From: Shewanella nanhaiensis
Lineage (GTDB): Bacteria; Pseudomonadota; Gammaproteobacteria; Enterobacterales; Shewanellaceae
DNA length: 60,718 bases
Assembly: GCF_019457885.1 (NCBI RefSeq)
Contig: NZ_JAHZST010000014.1
Coordinates: forward strand, 1-60,718
Direction of reading: 5' to 3'
Under the pieces are notes generated by a model. The model saw nothing but the letters and a program-made list of their open reading frames with translations, made no database searches and was not told the DNA's origin. Positions 1-8,501 of the stretch are shown here, in pieces (within the stretch, counting starts at the first letter, position 1; every line of letters begins with the position of its first letter). A program made the position numbers and the translations under genes.

Positions 1-1
1 A

Positions 2-64
2 AGATATGTAAGGCATCAAGAAAAGGTTGAAAAACAGGAGCAGCCGCAATTAGATTTGAAGTAG
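2..64 (+). CDS. C-terminal end of an upstream gene (partial)
   Basis: An open frame enters from the left edge and stops at the TAG at 62-64. It encodes a lysine- and glutamine-rich tail ending QPQLDLK. Only about 20 residues are present, so no family can be named. Two stem-loops follow directly, which fits the end of a plus-strand transcription unit. That this frame is the real one is inferred from its position just before a terminator and its lack of internal stops. Confidence 0.45.
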   Translation, partial: RYVRHQEKVEKQEQPQLDLK

Positions 65-70
65 ACAACG

Positions 71-125
71 CCCCCTTTTAGGGGGCTAATGCAAAGCCAC
101 CTTCTTCAGAAGGTGGATTCTTTAC
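71..125 (+). terminator. Stem-loops ending the upstream plus-strand unit
   Basis: A small CCCCC/GGGGG hairpin (71-85) is followed by a strong 9-bp hairpin with arms CCACCTTCT (97-105) and AGAAGGTGG (108-116), then the T-rich tail ATTCTTTACTT. It lies directly after the partial reading frame and converges on the pykA terminator. Confidence 0.6.
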
Positions 126-146
126 TTCTCTGTAAACTGTTAGACA

Positions 147-176
147 TAAAAAAGGTTCGCCGCGGCGAACCTTTTA
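147..176 (-). terminator. Rho-independent terminator of pykA
   Basis: The arms GGTTCGCC (154-161) and GGCGAACC (164-171) are flanked by A and T runs. On the minus strand the hairpin is followed by a run of six T, 18 bp past the pykA stop. The flanking symmetry means it could also act for plus-strand transcripts. Confidence 0.8.
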
Positions 177-193
177 TCATCACTCGATAGAGA

Positions 194-1633
194 TTATGCG
201 ACGATCAATACTTTACAAGTATTGGTGCCGCCGATTGTCTCCATTGAATCACCCTTAGTCATCAGGACCATATCGCCGCTTTTCAGATCACCAGATTCTG
301 CAAGAGTTTCTAATGCTTTACGTGCGATATCATCTGCGCTCACTGTGGTTGAATCAAAGTGAACAGGCTTAACACCACGGTACAGTGCCATCTTGGCCAA
401 TGTCACTTCATGGCGTGATAGAGCAAAGATAGGCAGAGCTGAACTAATACGAGACATTAACTGCGCGGTAGCACCAGATTCCGTTAAGGCAACAATGGCC
501 TTGATACCTTTAAGGTGGTTCGCAGCATACATAGTCGATAGGGCGATGGTCTCTTCAACTGAGTCAAAGCTCTCATCGAGTCTGTGCTTGGATACTTGCA
601 CGCTTGGGTGAGCTTCAGCGCCAAGACAGACGTTCGACATCGCTTTTACTGTCTCTTCAGGGAAGTCACCAGCGGCTGTTTCTGCTGAAAGCATAACCGC
701 GTCAGTACCATCGAGAACCGCATTCGCCACATCCATCACTTCTGCACGGGTTGGCATTGGGCTAGTGATCATCGACTCCATCATCTGGGTTGCTGTGATC
801 ACACTCTTGTTCAGTTGACGAGAGCGACTGATTAACTTCTTCTGCACAGCGACTAACGCTGGATCGCCGATCTCAACACCTAAATCACCTCGTGCAACCA
901 TAACTACATCAGAGGCAAGGATGACATCATCCATCGCTTCATCTGTTGCCACAGCTTCAGCGCGTTCAACTTTAGAGACAATCAGTGCATTACTGCCTGC
1001 AGCTTGTGCTAATGAGCGAGCATAGTTAAGGTCTGCACCACTACGAGGGAAGGAGACGGCAAGGTAATCAACTTGAATTTCAGCAGCGGTGACAATGTCA
1101 CGCTTATCTTTTTCAGTAAGCGCTGCTGCTGATAAACCACCGCCTTGCTTGTTGATCCCTTTATTATTAGATAAAGGACCCGCAACTGTGACTGTGGTGT
1201 GAACCTTATTGCCTTCTACTTTTTCAACACGTAGTTGAACACGACCATCATCAAGCATCAGGATATCACCGATGTTGACATCATTTGGAAGCTCTTTGTA
1301 GTCGATACCAACTTGATGCTCGTCGCCTTCACCTTTCTCAAGATCAGCATCCAAGATGAAGCTGTTACCTAAGTCCAGCTGCACCTTTTTGTTGTCTTTG
1401 AAAGTTGATACGCGGATCTTTGGACCTTGTAGATCGCCAAGAATAGCGACATGAACACCAAGCTCTTTTGCTATATTGCGTGCATCAGTAGCGCGCTTTA
1501 GGTGATCTTCAGGTGAACCGTGAGAGAAGTTAAGACGAACGACATTTGCGCCAGCTTTGATAATACGACGTAAATTGTCATCGCGGTCAGTTGCTGGACC
1601 TAGAGTTGTTACGATTTTGGTTCTGCGGAACAT
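194..1633 (-). CDS. pykA: Pyruvate kinase (type II, PykA)
   Basis: Cytosolic enzyme transferring phosphate from phosphoenolpyruvate to ADP, the last step of glycolysis and of the Entner-Doudoroff route. The 479-residue length is normal for the family. The N-terminus RRTKIVTTLGPA is the typical PK start. The substrate and metal region VMVARGDLGVEIG and the signature ITATQMMESM followed by PTRAEVMDVANAVLDG are intact. Resemblance to the AMP-responsive PykA form rather than PykF is judged by eye. It is transcribed alone, away from hexR, and ends at a strong terminator. A HexR-like palindrome lies about 60 bp upstream of the ATG, so it probably belongs to the same regulon as the zwf operon. Confidence 0.97.
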   Translation of the reverse strand: MFRRTKIVTTLGPATDRDDNLRRIIKAGANVVRLNFSHGSPEDHLKRATDARNIAKELGVHVAILGDLQGPKIRVSTFKDNKKVQLDLGNSFILDADLEKGEGDEHQVGIDYKELPNDVNIGDILMLDDGRVQLRVEKVEGNKVHTTVTVAGPLSNNKGINKQGGGLSAAALTEKDKRDIVTAAEIQVDYLAVSFPRSGADLNYARSLAQAAGSNALIVSKVERAEAVATDEAMDDVILASDVVMVARGDLGVEIGDPALVAVQKKLISRSRQLNKSVITATQMMESMITSPMPTRAEVMDVANAVLDGTDAVMLSAETAAGDFPEETVKAMSNVCLGAEAHPSVQVSKHRLDESFDSVEETIALSTMYAANHLKGIKAIVALTESGATAQLMSRISSALPIFALSRHEVTLAKMALYRGVKPVHFDSTTVSADDIARKALETLAESGDLKSGDMVLMTKGDSMETIGGTNTCKVLIVA

Positions 1634-1693
1634 GGGATACTCCGGTAAGTTTAAAAAAAATCTGACACTATATTAACAGAGAATTTGTGGTTT

Positions 1694-1708
1694 TGTAGGA
1701 AAATTACA
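1694..1708. promoter_or_regulatory. Candidate HexR operator upstream of pykA
   Basis: TGTAGGAAAATTACA agrees at 12 of 15 positions with the HexR consensus as I remember it (TGTAATTAAATTACA). The outer TGTA/TACA arms are intact. It sits about 60 bp before the pykA start. HexR control of pykA is known in Shewanella; use of this exact site is inferred. Confidence 0.6.
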
Positions 1709-1817
1709 AACAAAATGATCTAGCGCAAGATATAAAATATGTGAAGTTAAGCTAAATTAGGGAAGAATTGTGGCAGTAATAAGAAAGTCGTACTGCCACT
1801 TTGGGGAGGAAATTGAG

Positions 1818-2672
1818 TTACAGTACTGAATCTTTGTCGATCCTAGACTCTTTTAAAACCTCTTTTACACGTTTTAAACTTTCTCTAAAACGTGGTCCGC
1901 GGCGCAGAGTAAAACCTGTTGCGAGGACATCAACGACCACCAATTGTGCTAAACGTGAGGCCATGGGGAGGTACATATCTGTATCTTCAGGCACTTCCAT
2001 TGTCACCGGTAGAGTACACTCGGTTGATAAGGGGGAGTAACGGGCAGTAATACCTATGACTGCCGCGCCGTTTTCACGGGCTATACGGGCAATATCTATC
2101 ATAGATTTAGTGCGTCCAGTGTGCGAAATGAGTACAATGACATCACCTTCTCCGCTATTGATACAACTCATTCGTTGCATCAAAACGTCATCAAAACAGA
2201 TAACAGGGACGTTAAAACGGAAGAATTTATTTTGAGCGTCATGGGCCACAGAAGCCGATGCGCCTAGGCCAAAAAAGGAGATCTTTTTGGCTTGAGTCAA
2301 GATATCAACGGCCTTGTTAATGGCTGCTGTGTCTATACTTTGCCTTGCAGTATCAAGGGAAGCCATTGATGACTCAAAGATTTTTGTTGTGTATGAGTCA
2401 GGACTGTCATCCTCCTCAACATGTCGACTGACGTAAGGTGTACCATTCGCTAAGCTTTGAGCTAAGTGAAGTTTAAAGTCTGGAAAACCTTTAGTGTCCA
2501 AGCGACGGCAGAAACGATTTACAGTAGGCTCACTCACATCAGCCATTTTAGCCAGTGTTGCGATACTAGAGTGGATCGCGGTTTGAGGGGAGGCTAGTAT
2601 AACCTCTGCTACTTTTCGCTCTGATTTACTAAAATGTGTAAGGCTTTTTTGAACCTTTTCTAGGGTATTCAT
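1818..2672 (-). CDS. hexR: HexR, RpiR-family regulator of central carbon metabolism
   Basis: Transcription factor of the RpiR/MurR family. The N-terminal helix-turn-helix (about residues 1-75) contains IATLAKMADVSEPTVNRFCRRL. A SIS sugar-phosphate domain follows (about 120-255) with the segments ISFFGLGASASVAHDAQNKF and GDVIVLISHTGRT. In proteobacteria HexR binds 2-keto-3-deoxy-6-phosphogluconate, the Edd product, which releases it from DNA. The gene is divergent from zwf-pgl-edd-eda and 184 bp from pykA on the same strand, the usual arrangement for a local regulator. The 284-residue length is normal. A partial HexR-like site lies just upstream of its own start, suggesting autoregulation. Confidence 0.95.
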   Translation of the reverse strand: MNTLEKVQKSLTHFSKSERKVAEVILASPQTAIHSSIATLAKMADVSEPTVNRFCRRLDTKGFPDFKLHLAQSLANGTPYVSRHVEEDDSPDSYTTKIFESSMASLDTARQSIDTAAINKAVDILTQAKKISFFGLGASASVAHDAQNKFFRFNVPVICFDDVLMQRMSCINSGEGDVIVLISHTGRTKSMIDIARIARENGAAVIGITARYSPLSTECTLPVTMEVPEDTDMYLPMASRLAQLVVVDVLATGFTLRRGPRFRESLKRVKEVLKESRIDKDSVL

Positions 2673-2980
2673 ATGCGTATATCCACTCGAAAGTAATGTA
2701 ATTATATTTTTTCTTTTTTGTCGGTTTCGAAAGTTTCTAAAAGGTAGAAACTTGACCTGTACGACGAATTATAATTAATGAACTGATAAAACTTTCTACT
2801 ATATATAGTAATTTAATCACAAAAAGCATATCAGATAATTCATAGAAATGCCTAGTTCAGTAAGTGTCGTCTTTTTGCAGAATTTTGATGCAATTCATAA
2901 ATTCTGTTGTTATATTACAACAAACATGTGAATTCTCATCGATTCGATGGGACACAGCGATGAAAGGAGATTAAGAAGCT
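2673..2980. promoter_or_regulatory. Divergent hexR-zwf control region
   Basis: This 308-bp AT-rich gap holds no gene. It should contain both promoters. Three dyad-like elements can be seen. AGTAATTTAATCACA (2807-2821) agrees at 12 of 15 positions with the HexR consensus. TGTAATTATATTTTT (2697-2711) matches one half well and lies 24 bp from the hexR ATG. TGTTGTTATATTACAACA (2905-2922) is a good palindrome but with spacing unlike the consensus. A strong ribosome binding site, AAAGGAG, precedes zwf. Confidence 0.55.
2807..2821. promoter_or_regulatory. Candidate HexR operator in the hexR-zwf gap
   Basis: AGTAATTTAATCACA differs from TGTAATTAAATTACA at three positions. It lies 160 bp before zwf and 135 bp before hexR, so it could serve either promoter. 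Confidence 0.55.
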
Positions 2981-4453
2981 ATGGGCATAACAACACCAGA
3001 AGCCAAAGCTTGTGATTTTGTATTGTTTGGAACTAAAGGTGACTTGGCTCGTCGCAAATTACTGCCTTCTTTATACCAATTGGATAAGGCTGGTTTGCTT
3101 AACGAAGATACGAAAGTGATCGGCGTTGCTAAAGATGCTTTTACCCATGAAGAGTTTAATGAGTTAGTCGTTAAAGCACTAAGAGGCTTTGTAAAAGAGG
3201 AACTCTGTGAAGAGACTCTGGCCCGTTTCCTAACTCGTTGTCACTACATAGGCACTAACTTTACAGAGTCAGAAGGTTATCAGGCTTTCCATGAACTGTT
3301 AGAACCACACAAGCGCGTGATGGTCAGTTATTTCGCTACTCCCCCTGCTATCTTCGGTGATATCTGTCGCTGTCTTCACGAACAAAACCTTATTCAACCT
3401 GACTCTCGCGTTGTACTTGAAAAGCCTATTGGCTCAGATCTCGCTTCATCGAAAGTGATCAACGATCAAGTTGCTGCGTTTTATAATGAAGATCAGGTTT
3501 ATCGAATCGACCACTATTTAGGTAAAGAAACGGTACAGAATCTTATTGCTCTGCGTTTTGCCAACTCTTTGTTTGCTTCTAAGTGGGATAACAGAACCAT
3601 AGATCATGTACAGATCACTGTGGCTGAAGAGGTTGGTATCGAAGGTCGTTGGGGTTACTTCGATAAAGCGGGTCAGATGAGAGACATGATCCAAAACCAT
3701 CTTTTGCAAGTATTAACACTTGTCGCGATGGATCCTCCAGTCAACCTTGATGCTGACAGCATTCGTGACGAAAAAGTGAAAGTGCTTAAGTCACTTCGTC
3801 CAATTAATCTCGATAACATCTATGAGAATACCGTACGTGGGCAGTACTCTTCAGGATTCTTAAAAGGTTCGCCAGTTCCTGGTTACTTGGAAGAGGAGGG
3901 CGCAAATACCCAATCAAATGCAGAAACCTTCGTTGCTCTGCGTGTCGATATCGACAACTGGCGTTGGGCGGGCGTACCTTTCTATCTTCGAAGCGGTAAA
4001 CGCATGCCAACTAAGAGCTCTGAGATTGTGGTGTACTTTAAAAATCCGCCTCATAATCTCTACCGCTCTAACTACCGTAACTTGCCGCCAAATAAGTTGA
4101 CTATCCGTCTTCAGCCCCATGAAGGTGTTGAGATCCAGATGATGAACAAAGTACCAGGCCTTGAGCAGAAGCAGCGTCTTCAAACCACCAAGCTGGATTT
4201 AAGCTTTACCGATACCTTTAAAAATGAACGTATCGCGGATGCTTATGAACGTTTGCTACTTGAGGCTATGTTGGGTAACCAAGCGCTATTTGTTCGTCGT
4301 GATGAGGTTGAGCAGGCTTGGACTTGGGTTGATGGAATCATTCAATCTTGGGAAGAGAGTAACGAGAAGCCTAAACCTTATCCAGCGGGTAGCTGGGGAC
4401 CGGTAGCATCAGTTGCTTTGATAGCAAAAGATGGCCGTTCTTGGGACGAGTAA
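2981..4453 (+). CDS. zwf: Glucose-6-phosphate 1-dehydrogenase
   Basis: Oxidises glucose-6-phosphate to 6-phosphogluconolactone with NAD(P)+, feeding both the Entner-Doudoroff and pentose phosphate routes. The N-terminal nucleotide-binding fold starts DFVLFGTKGDLARRKLLPSL, the family's GxxGDLA motif. The active-site signature RIDHYLGKETVQN contains His178. The 490-residue length is typical. The ATG has the strong site AAAGGAG at good distance. It is first in a four-gene operon, with pgl starting 9 bp after its stop. Confidence 0.98.
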   Translation: MGITTPEAKACDFVLFGTKGDLARRKLLPSLYQLDKAGLLNEDTKVIGVAKDAFTHEEFNELVVKALRGFVKEELCEETLARFLTRCHYIGTNFTESEGYQAFHELLEPHKRVMVSYFATPPAIFGDICRCLHEQNLIQPDSRVVLEKPIGSDLASSKVINDQVAAFYNEDQVYRIDHYLGKETVQNLIALRFANSLFASKWDNRTIDHVQITVAEEVGIEGRWGYFDKAGQMRDMIQNHLLQVLTLVAMDPPVNLDADSIRDEKVKVLKSLRPINLDNIYENTVRGQYSSGFLKGSPVPGYLEEEGANTQSNAETFVALRVDIDNWRWAGVPFYLRSGKRMPTKSSEIVVYFKNPPHNLYRSNYRNLPPNKLTIRLQPHEGVEIQMMNKVPGLEQKQRLQTTKLDLSFTDTFKNERIADAYERLLLEAMLGNQALFVRRDEVEQAWTWVDGIIQSWEESNEKPKPYPAGSWGPVASVALIAKDGRSWDE

Positions 4454-4462
4454 AGGATTGAG

Positions 4463-5164
4463 ATGATGATTAAAGAAAGTGTATTCAAATCATTTGATAA
4501 CAAAGAAGCGTTAGAGAACCAGCTTGCTGAGCGCATTGCAAAGCAACTTCAAGAGGCTGTTGACTCCCGTGGAAAGGCAAGCTTAATTGTCTCTGGTGGC
4601 TCTACGCCATTGAAACTATTTCAACTCCTCAGTAATAAGCCGATTGAATGGAGTGATGTGTATATCACGCTAGCTGATGAGCGTTGGGTGGATGGAGACT
4701 CTGATGACTCTAATGAGAAATTAGTTAGAGCCCACCTTTTACAAAATAAAGCGGTAAATGCCAAGTTCCGTGGTTTAAAAAACATGTTCTCAACACCTGA
4801 AGAGGGGTGTGACATGGCGATAGAGCAGTTGTCGCACTTTCCACGTCCTTTCGATGTCGTGGTATTAGGCATGGGCAATGATGGACATACCTGTTCTTGG
4901 TTCCCCTGCTCGAAAGAGATTGAGCAAGCACTCTCAACGGATAAGCTTTGCATCGCCGTGAATCCTGGCGCTGCACCCAATCCACGACTTTCGCTGTCAA
5001 AAACAGCGATCTTAGCCAGTCGCCAAATTTATTTACACATTGTCGGTGAACAAAAGTTAGCTGTTTATCGTCAAGCGCTCGAAAGCCAAGATGCTAATAG
5101 CATGCCGATCAGAGCTGTCTTAGATCAACATAAGACACCTGTCGACGTTTATTGGAGCGCTTAA
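4463..5164 (+). CDS. pgl: 6-phosphogluconolactonase
   Basis: Hydrolyses 6-phosphogluconolactone to 6-phosphogluconate, following Zwf. The 233 residues belong to the DevB/SOL type with the segments LIVSGGSTPLKLFQLLS, VYITLADERWV and VVLGMGNDGHTCSWFP, all typical of this family and of the related glucosamine-6-phosphate isomerase fold. There are two tandem ATG codons; the second (4466) is equally possible. It lies 9 bp after zwf and 9 bp before edd, so translation is probably coupled. Confidence 0.95.
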   Translation: MMIKESVFKSFDNKEALENQLAERIAKQLQEAVDSRGKASLIVSGGSTPLKLFQLLSNKPIEWSDVYITLADERWVDGDSDDSNEKLVRAHLLQNKAVNAKFRGLKNMFSTPEEGCDMAIEQLSHFPRPFDVVVLGMGNDGHTCSWFPCSKEIEQALSTDKLCIAVNPGAAPNPRLSLSKTAILASRQIYLHIVGEQKLAVYRQALESQDANSMPIRAVLDQHKTPVDVYWSA

Positions 5165-5173
5165 GGAGAAATT

Positions 5174-7000
5174 ATGCACTCAGTAGTCCAGACAGTAACA
5201 GATAGAATCATAGCTCGAAGTCAAGCGTCCAGAGCTCAATACCTCGCGGCACTTGATGAGGCCAAGAACAGTGGCGTTCACCGTAGTTCTCTGAGTTGCG
5301 GTAATCTAGCCCATGGTTTTGCAGCTTGTAAACCCGATGAGAAGCAGTCAATCAAGGCATTAACTAAGGCCAATATCGGCATTGTTACCGCATTTAATGA
5401 CATGCTTTCGGCGCACCAGCCCTATGAAACTTACCCTGATCTGCTTAAGCAAGCATGTAACGAAGTAGGCAGTGTTGCACAAGTTGCAGCAGGTGTTCCT
5501 GCTATGTGTGATGGTGTGACCCAAGGTCAACCTGGCATGGAGCTTAGCTTGCTGAGCCGTGAAGTTATTGCCATGTCAACAGCGGTCGGTCTCTCTCACA
5601 ATATGTTTGATGGTGCTTTACTACTGGGTATTTGCGACAAGATTGTACCGGGTCTGTTGATCGGTGCATTGAGCTTTGGTCACCTACCAATGCTATTTGT
5701 ACCAGCTGGCCCAATGAAATCAGGGATCCCAAATAAAGAGAAGGCGCGTATACGTCAACAGTTCGCTCAAGGGAAGGTTGATCGCAGTGCGTTGCTCGAA
5801 GCAGAGTCAGCCTCTTATCACAGTGCAGGTACATGTACTTTCTATGGCACGGCTAACAGTAACCAGTTGATGCTAGAGGTGATGGGCCTGCAACTACCAG
5901 GTTCATCATTTGTTAATCCTGACGATCCATTGCGTGAGGCGCTCAATAAAACTGCCGCTAAGCAGGTGTGTCGTTTGACACAAATGGGAACCCAATACAC
6001 GCCTATTGGTGAAGTGGTCAACGAAAAGTCTATCGTGAACGGCATCGTTGCATTGTTAGCGACTGGTGGCTCTACTAACTTAACCATGCATATCGTGGCA
6101 GCGGCTCGCGCTGCTGGCATCATTGTTAACTGGGATGATTTCTCTGAGCTGTCAGATGCGGTGCCATTAATTGCACGCGTTTATCCAAATGGCCATGCAG
6201 ATATCAACCATTTCCACGCCGCTGGTGGCATGGCATTTTTAGTTCGAGAGCTGCTTGATGCAGGTCTTTTGCATGAAGATGTGAATACCGTTGCAGGTTA
6301 CGGTTTACGTAAATACACCCAAGAGCCTCGTCTTATTGATGGTGAGCTTACTTGGGTAGATGGCCAAGTCGATAGCTTAGATGCTGAAGTGTTAACTAAA
6401 GTCAGTGAGCCTTTTCAAGCAAACGGTGGCCTTAAGCTACTGAAAGGTAATCTTGGCCGAGCTGTGATTAAAGTCTCTGCGGTGCAGGAGCAGCATCGTA
6501 TCGTTGAAGCGCCAGCTGTTGTGATTGACGATCAAAATAAGCTTGATGCCATCTTTAAAGCGGGTGAGTTAGATAAAGATTGTGTTGTGGTGGTAAAGGG
6601 TCAAGGCCCTAAAGCCGTAGGCATGCCAGAGCTGCATAAACTCACGCCGATTTTAGGCACACTACAAGATCGCGGCTTTAAAGTTGCGCTCCTTACTGAT
6701 GGCCGTATGTCTGGTGCATCGGGCAAGGTACCAGCCGCAATCCACCTCACGCCAGAAGCGTTAGACGGTGGGTTAATCGCTAAGGTCCAAAATGGCGATA
6801 TGATCAGAGTCGATGCTAAAACAGGTGAGCTAACACTGCTGGTTTCTGAGTCAGAAATTGCAGACAGAGAGCCTGAAAAGGTCGACCTTCGCAGTACAAG
6901 TTATGGAATGGGCCGAGAGTTATTTGGTGCATTACGTTCAAATTTAAGTAGTCCGGAAACTGGCGCTCGTTGCACCAGTGCCATTGATGAAAACTATTAA
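5174..7000 (+). CDS. edd: Phosphogluconate dehydratase
   Basis: Dehydrates 6-phosphogluconate to 2-keto-3-deoxy-6-phosphogluconate, the first committed Entner-Doudoroff step. It is an iron-sulfur enzyme of the IlvD/Edd family. The 608-residue length is normal. Cysteines expected to hold the cluster are visible in AGVPAMCDGVTQGQPGMELS and in the SAGTCTFYGTANSNQ segment. The C-terminal GRMSGASGKVPAAIHLTPEA is the family signature. A GGAG site precedes the ATG. The product of this enzyme is the likely signal sensed by HexR. Confidence 0.98.
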   Translation: MHSVVQTVTDRIIARSQASRAQYLAALDEAKNSGVHRSSLSCGNLAHGFAACKPDEKQSIKALTKANIGIVTAFNDMLSAHQPYETYPDLLKQACNEVGSVAQVAAGVPAMCDGVTQGQPGMELSLLSREVIAMSTAVGLSHNMFDGALLLGICDKIVPGLLIGALSFGHLPMLFVPAGPMKSGIPNKEKARIRQQFAQGKVDRSALLEAESASYHSAGTCTFYGTANSNQLMLEVMGLQLPGSSFVNPDDPLREALNKTAAKQVCRLTQMGTQYTPIGEVVNEKSIVNGIVALLATGGSTNLTMHIVAAARAAGIIVNWDDFSELSDAVPLIARVYPNGHADINHFHAAGGMAFLVRELLDAGLLHEDVNTVAGYGLRKYTQEPRLIDGELTWVDGQVDSLDAEVLTKVSEPFQANGGLKLLKGNLGRAVIKVSAVQEQHRIVEAPAVVIDDQNKLDAIFKAGELDKDCVVVVKGQGPKAVGMPELHKLTPILGTLQDRGFKVALLTDGRMSGASGKVPAAIHLTPEALDGGLIAKVQNGDMIRVDAKTGELTLLVSESEIADREPEKVDLRSTSYGMGRELFGALRSNLSSPETGARCTSAIDENY

Positions 7001-7016
7001 TTAGGAAAATACCGCA

Positions 7017-7658
7017 ATGTCTAAGAATAACTGGTCATTACAACCACAAGATATTTTTAATCGTAGCCCGATTGTTCCTGTAATGGTGATCAACAAGATT
7101 GAAGACGCTGTACCATTGGCTAAAGCGTTAGTGGCTGGTGGAATAAGCGTGTTAGAAGTTACGTTACGTACACCTTGCGCTTTAGAAGCGATCACCAAGA
7201 TTGCAGAAGAGGTGCCTGATGCATTGGTTGGTGCAGGTACTATCTTAAATGAAGACCAGCTGCAGCAAGCGGTTGACGCTGGTGCACAGTTTGTTATTAC
7301 ACCTGGTGCAACTCCAAGTCTGTTGAAAGCGGCGATGGATGGTACTGTGCCATTAATTCCTGGTGTTGCCAGTATCTCTGAAGTGATGACAGGTATGTCG
7401 CTTGGTTACACCAACTTTAAGTTTTTCCCAGCTGAGGCATCTGGTGGTGTGAATGCGCTTAAGGCTTTTTCTGGCCCACTTGCTGATATCCGTTTCTGCC
7501 CAACCGGTGGTATAACCCCAAGTAGCTATAAAGACTATTTAGCACTTAAAAACGTTGATTGTATCGGTGGAAGCTGGATTGCGCCAACTGATGCGATGGA
7601 GCAGGGAGATTGGTCGCGTATTACTCAACTTTGTAAAGAAGCGATCAGCGGGATCTAA
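7017..7658 (+). CDS. eda: KDPG aldolase (2-dehydro-3-deoxy-phosphogluconate aldolase)
   Basis: Class I aldolase splitting KDPG into pyruvate and glyceraldehyde-3-phosphate. The 213 residues are full length. The Schiff-base lysine is Lys135 in the motif FKFFPAEASGG. The catalytic glutamate is expected in LEVTLRT, and the phosphate-binding stretch CPTGGITPSSY is present. It is last in the zwf operon, 16 bp after edd, and is followed by a terminator. Confidence 0.98.
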   Translation: MSKNNWSLQPQDIFNRSPIVPVMVINKIEDAVPLAKALVAGGISVLEVTLRTPCALEAITKIAEEVPDALVGAGTILNEDQLQQAVDAGAQFVITPGATPSLLKAAMDGTVPLIPGVASISEVMTGMSLGYTNFKFFPAEASGGVNALKAFSGPLADIRFCPTGGITPSSYKDYLALKNVDCIGGSWIAPTDAMEQGDWSRITQLCKEAISGI

Positions 7659-7682
7659 TTCAATTAGAATTCGCGTTATAAG

Positions 7683-7710
7683 AAAAGGCTACCATCTGGT
7701 AGCCTTTTTT
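7683..7710 (+). terminator. Terminator of the zwf-pgl-edd-eda operon
   Basis: A hairpin with the arms AAAAGGCTACCA and TGGTAGCCTTTT and a very short loop is followed by a T run. It lies 25 bp after the eda stop and can work in both directions, since the minus-strand ecotin gene converges on it. Confidence 0.85.
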
Positions 7711-7733
7711 GTTGGGAATGAATTTAACTTAAC

Positions 7734-8306
7734 TTAATTTACTTTAGAGACATTGAACTGGCTATCAACACACCAGATCCGGTATCTAAGCTCACTTCCT
7801 TGCGGTAAGTAAAATACCTTAGGTAAACGGCTGTCATAGTTAACTTTTAGAGAGCCTGGGATAGATAAGAAGGCTTCAGTTTTGGCTTTATCAAAGCAAG
7901 CCATCATGGTACTTGGCCCTGGGTTAATACTGTCTACTTGATAGTAGTTATAGCCCCAACCTTTGACAGCATGCTCTGTAAGCTCACCAGATAAACCATG
8001 TTTGTTGCAATCTACTAATTGTGTTTTCCCTATCTGTATCTCCACCATATAGTCACTTTCGTTGTCTAGTGGTTGTAAGGTCAAAATGTGCTGTTCCATA
8101 CCTTCACTTGGCGCCGGAAACATCTCAGTTTTCTTTTCAGCTAGATAGTTAGTTGAGTCGAAAGCCGTTGAGGTGATCATGTTTTGATTGAGTCCGCTTG
8201 GGTGGGCAGGGCTAGTCGCCAATGCATTGAATGAAAGCATTGAGAGTGCCAATGCTGATGCTGTGATAATACGTTTAGCCGAAAAAGTGATGCTAGGTGT
8301 TGTCAT
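7734..8306 (-). CDS. eco: Ecotin, periplasmic serine protease inhibitor
   Basis: Ecotin dimers block trypsin-, chymotrypsin- and elastase-like proteases in the periplasm. A signal peptide is clear, with likely cleavage after ALA30. The body matches E. coli ecotin: MFPAPSEGMEQHILTLQP, KGWGYNYYQVD, then the reactive loop STMMAC. Met134 corresponds to the P1 Met84 of E. coli ecotin. Cys100 and Cys137 have the same 37-residue spacing as the E. coli disulfide pair. Residues 31-60 form a longer mature N-terminus than in E. coli. It is transcribed alone, divergent from the cation exporter, and converges on eda. Conservation of the Met at P1 suggests broad inhibitory specificity. Confidence 0.93.
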   Translation of the reverse strand: MTTPSITFSAKRIITASALALSMLSFNALATSPAHPSGLNQNMITSTAFDSTNYLAEKKTEMFPAPSEGMEQHILTLQPLDNESDYMVEIQIGKTQLVDCNKHGLSGELTEHAVKGWGYNYYQVDSINPGPSTMMACFDKAKTEAFLSIPGSLKVNYDSRLPKVFYLPQGSELRYRIWCVDSQFNVSKVN

Positions 8307-8395
8307 AATGTCTCCGTATGGACTTATATAAAATATAATTTAACTCTATAAACGCATCGGATACAGAAAAGGGTTAATTATTTTTAAATTAAATA

Positions 8396-8447
8396 TACTT
8401 TGATAATCAAACTATATTAGAATGATTTTAGTTTGATTATCAAAGTA
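8396..8447. promoter_or_regulatory. Paired operator upstream of dmeF (perfect 18-bp inverted repeat)
   Basis: TACTTTGATAATCAAACT (8396-8413) and its exact reverse complement (8430-8447) are separated by 16 bp. Each arm is itself a palindrome of the form TTTGATNATCAAA (8399-8411 and 8432-8444). The two centres are 33 bp apart, about three helical turns. The pair lies between the divergent ecotin and dmeF genes, 55 bp before dmeF. The MarR-type protein encoded after dmeF is the obvious candidate to bind here. Confidence 0.8.
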
Positions 8448-8501
8448 CCTTAATCAAAAAAGTGATAAATCACATCTACAAAAATATAGAGTTAGTTAGA
8501 T

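Noticed and set aside
1801..2040. 79-codon plus-strand frame over the end of hexR
   Set aside because: Shadow of the hexR coding strand; no independent support.
2905..2922. TGTTGTTATATTACAACA as a HexR site
   Set aside because: A good palindrome, but the TGT to ACA spacing does not fit the HexR consensus; kept only as an unassigned dyad in the control region.
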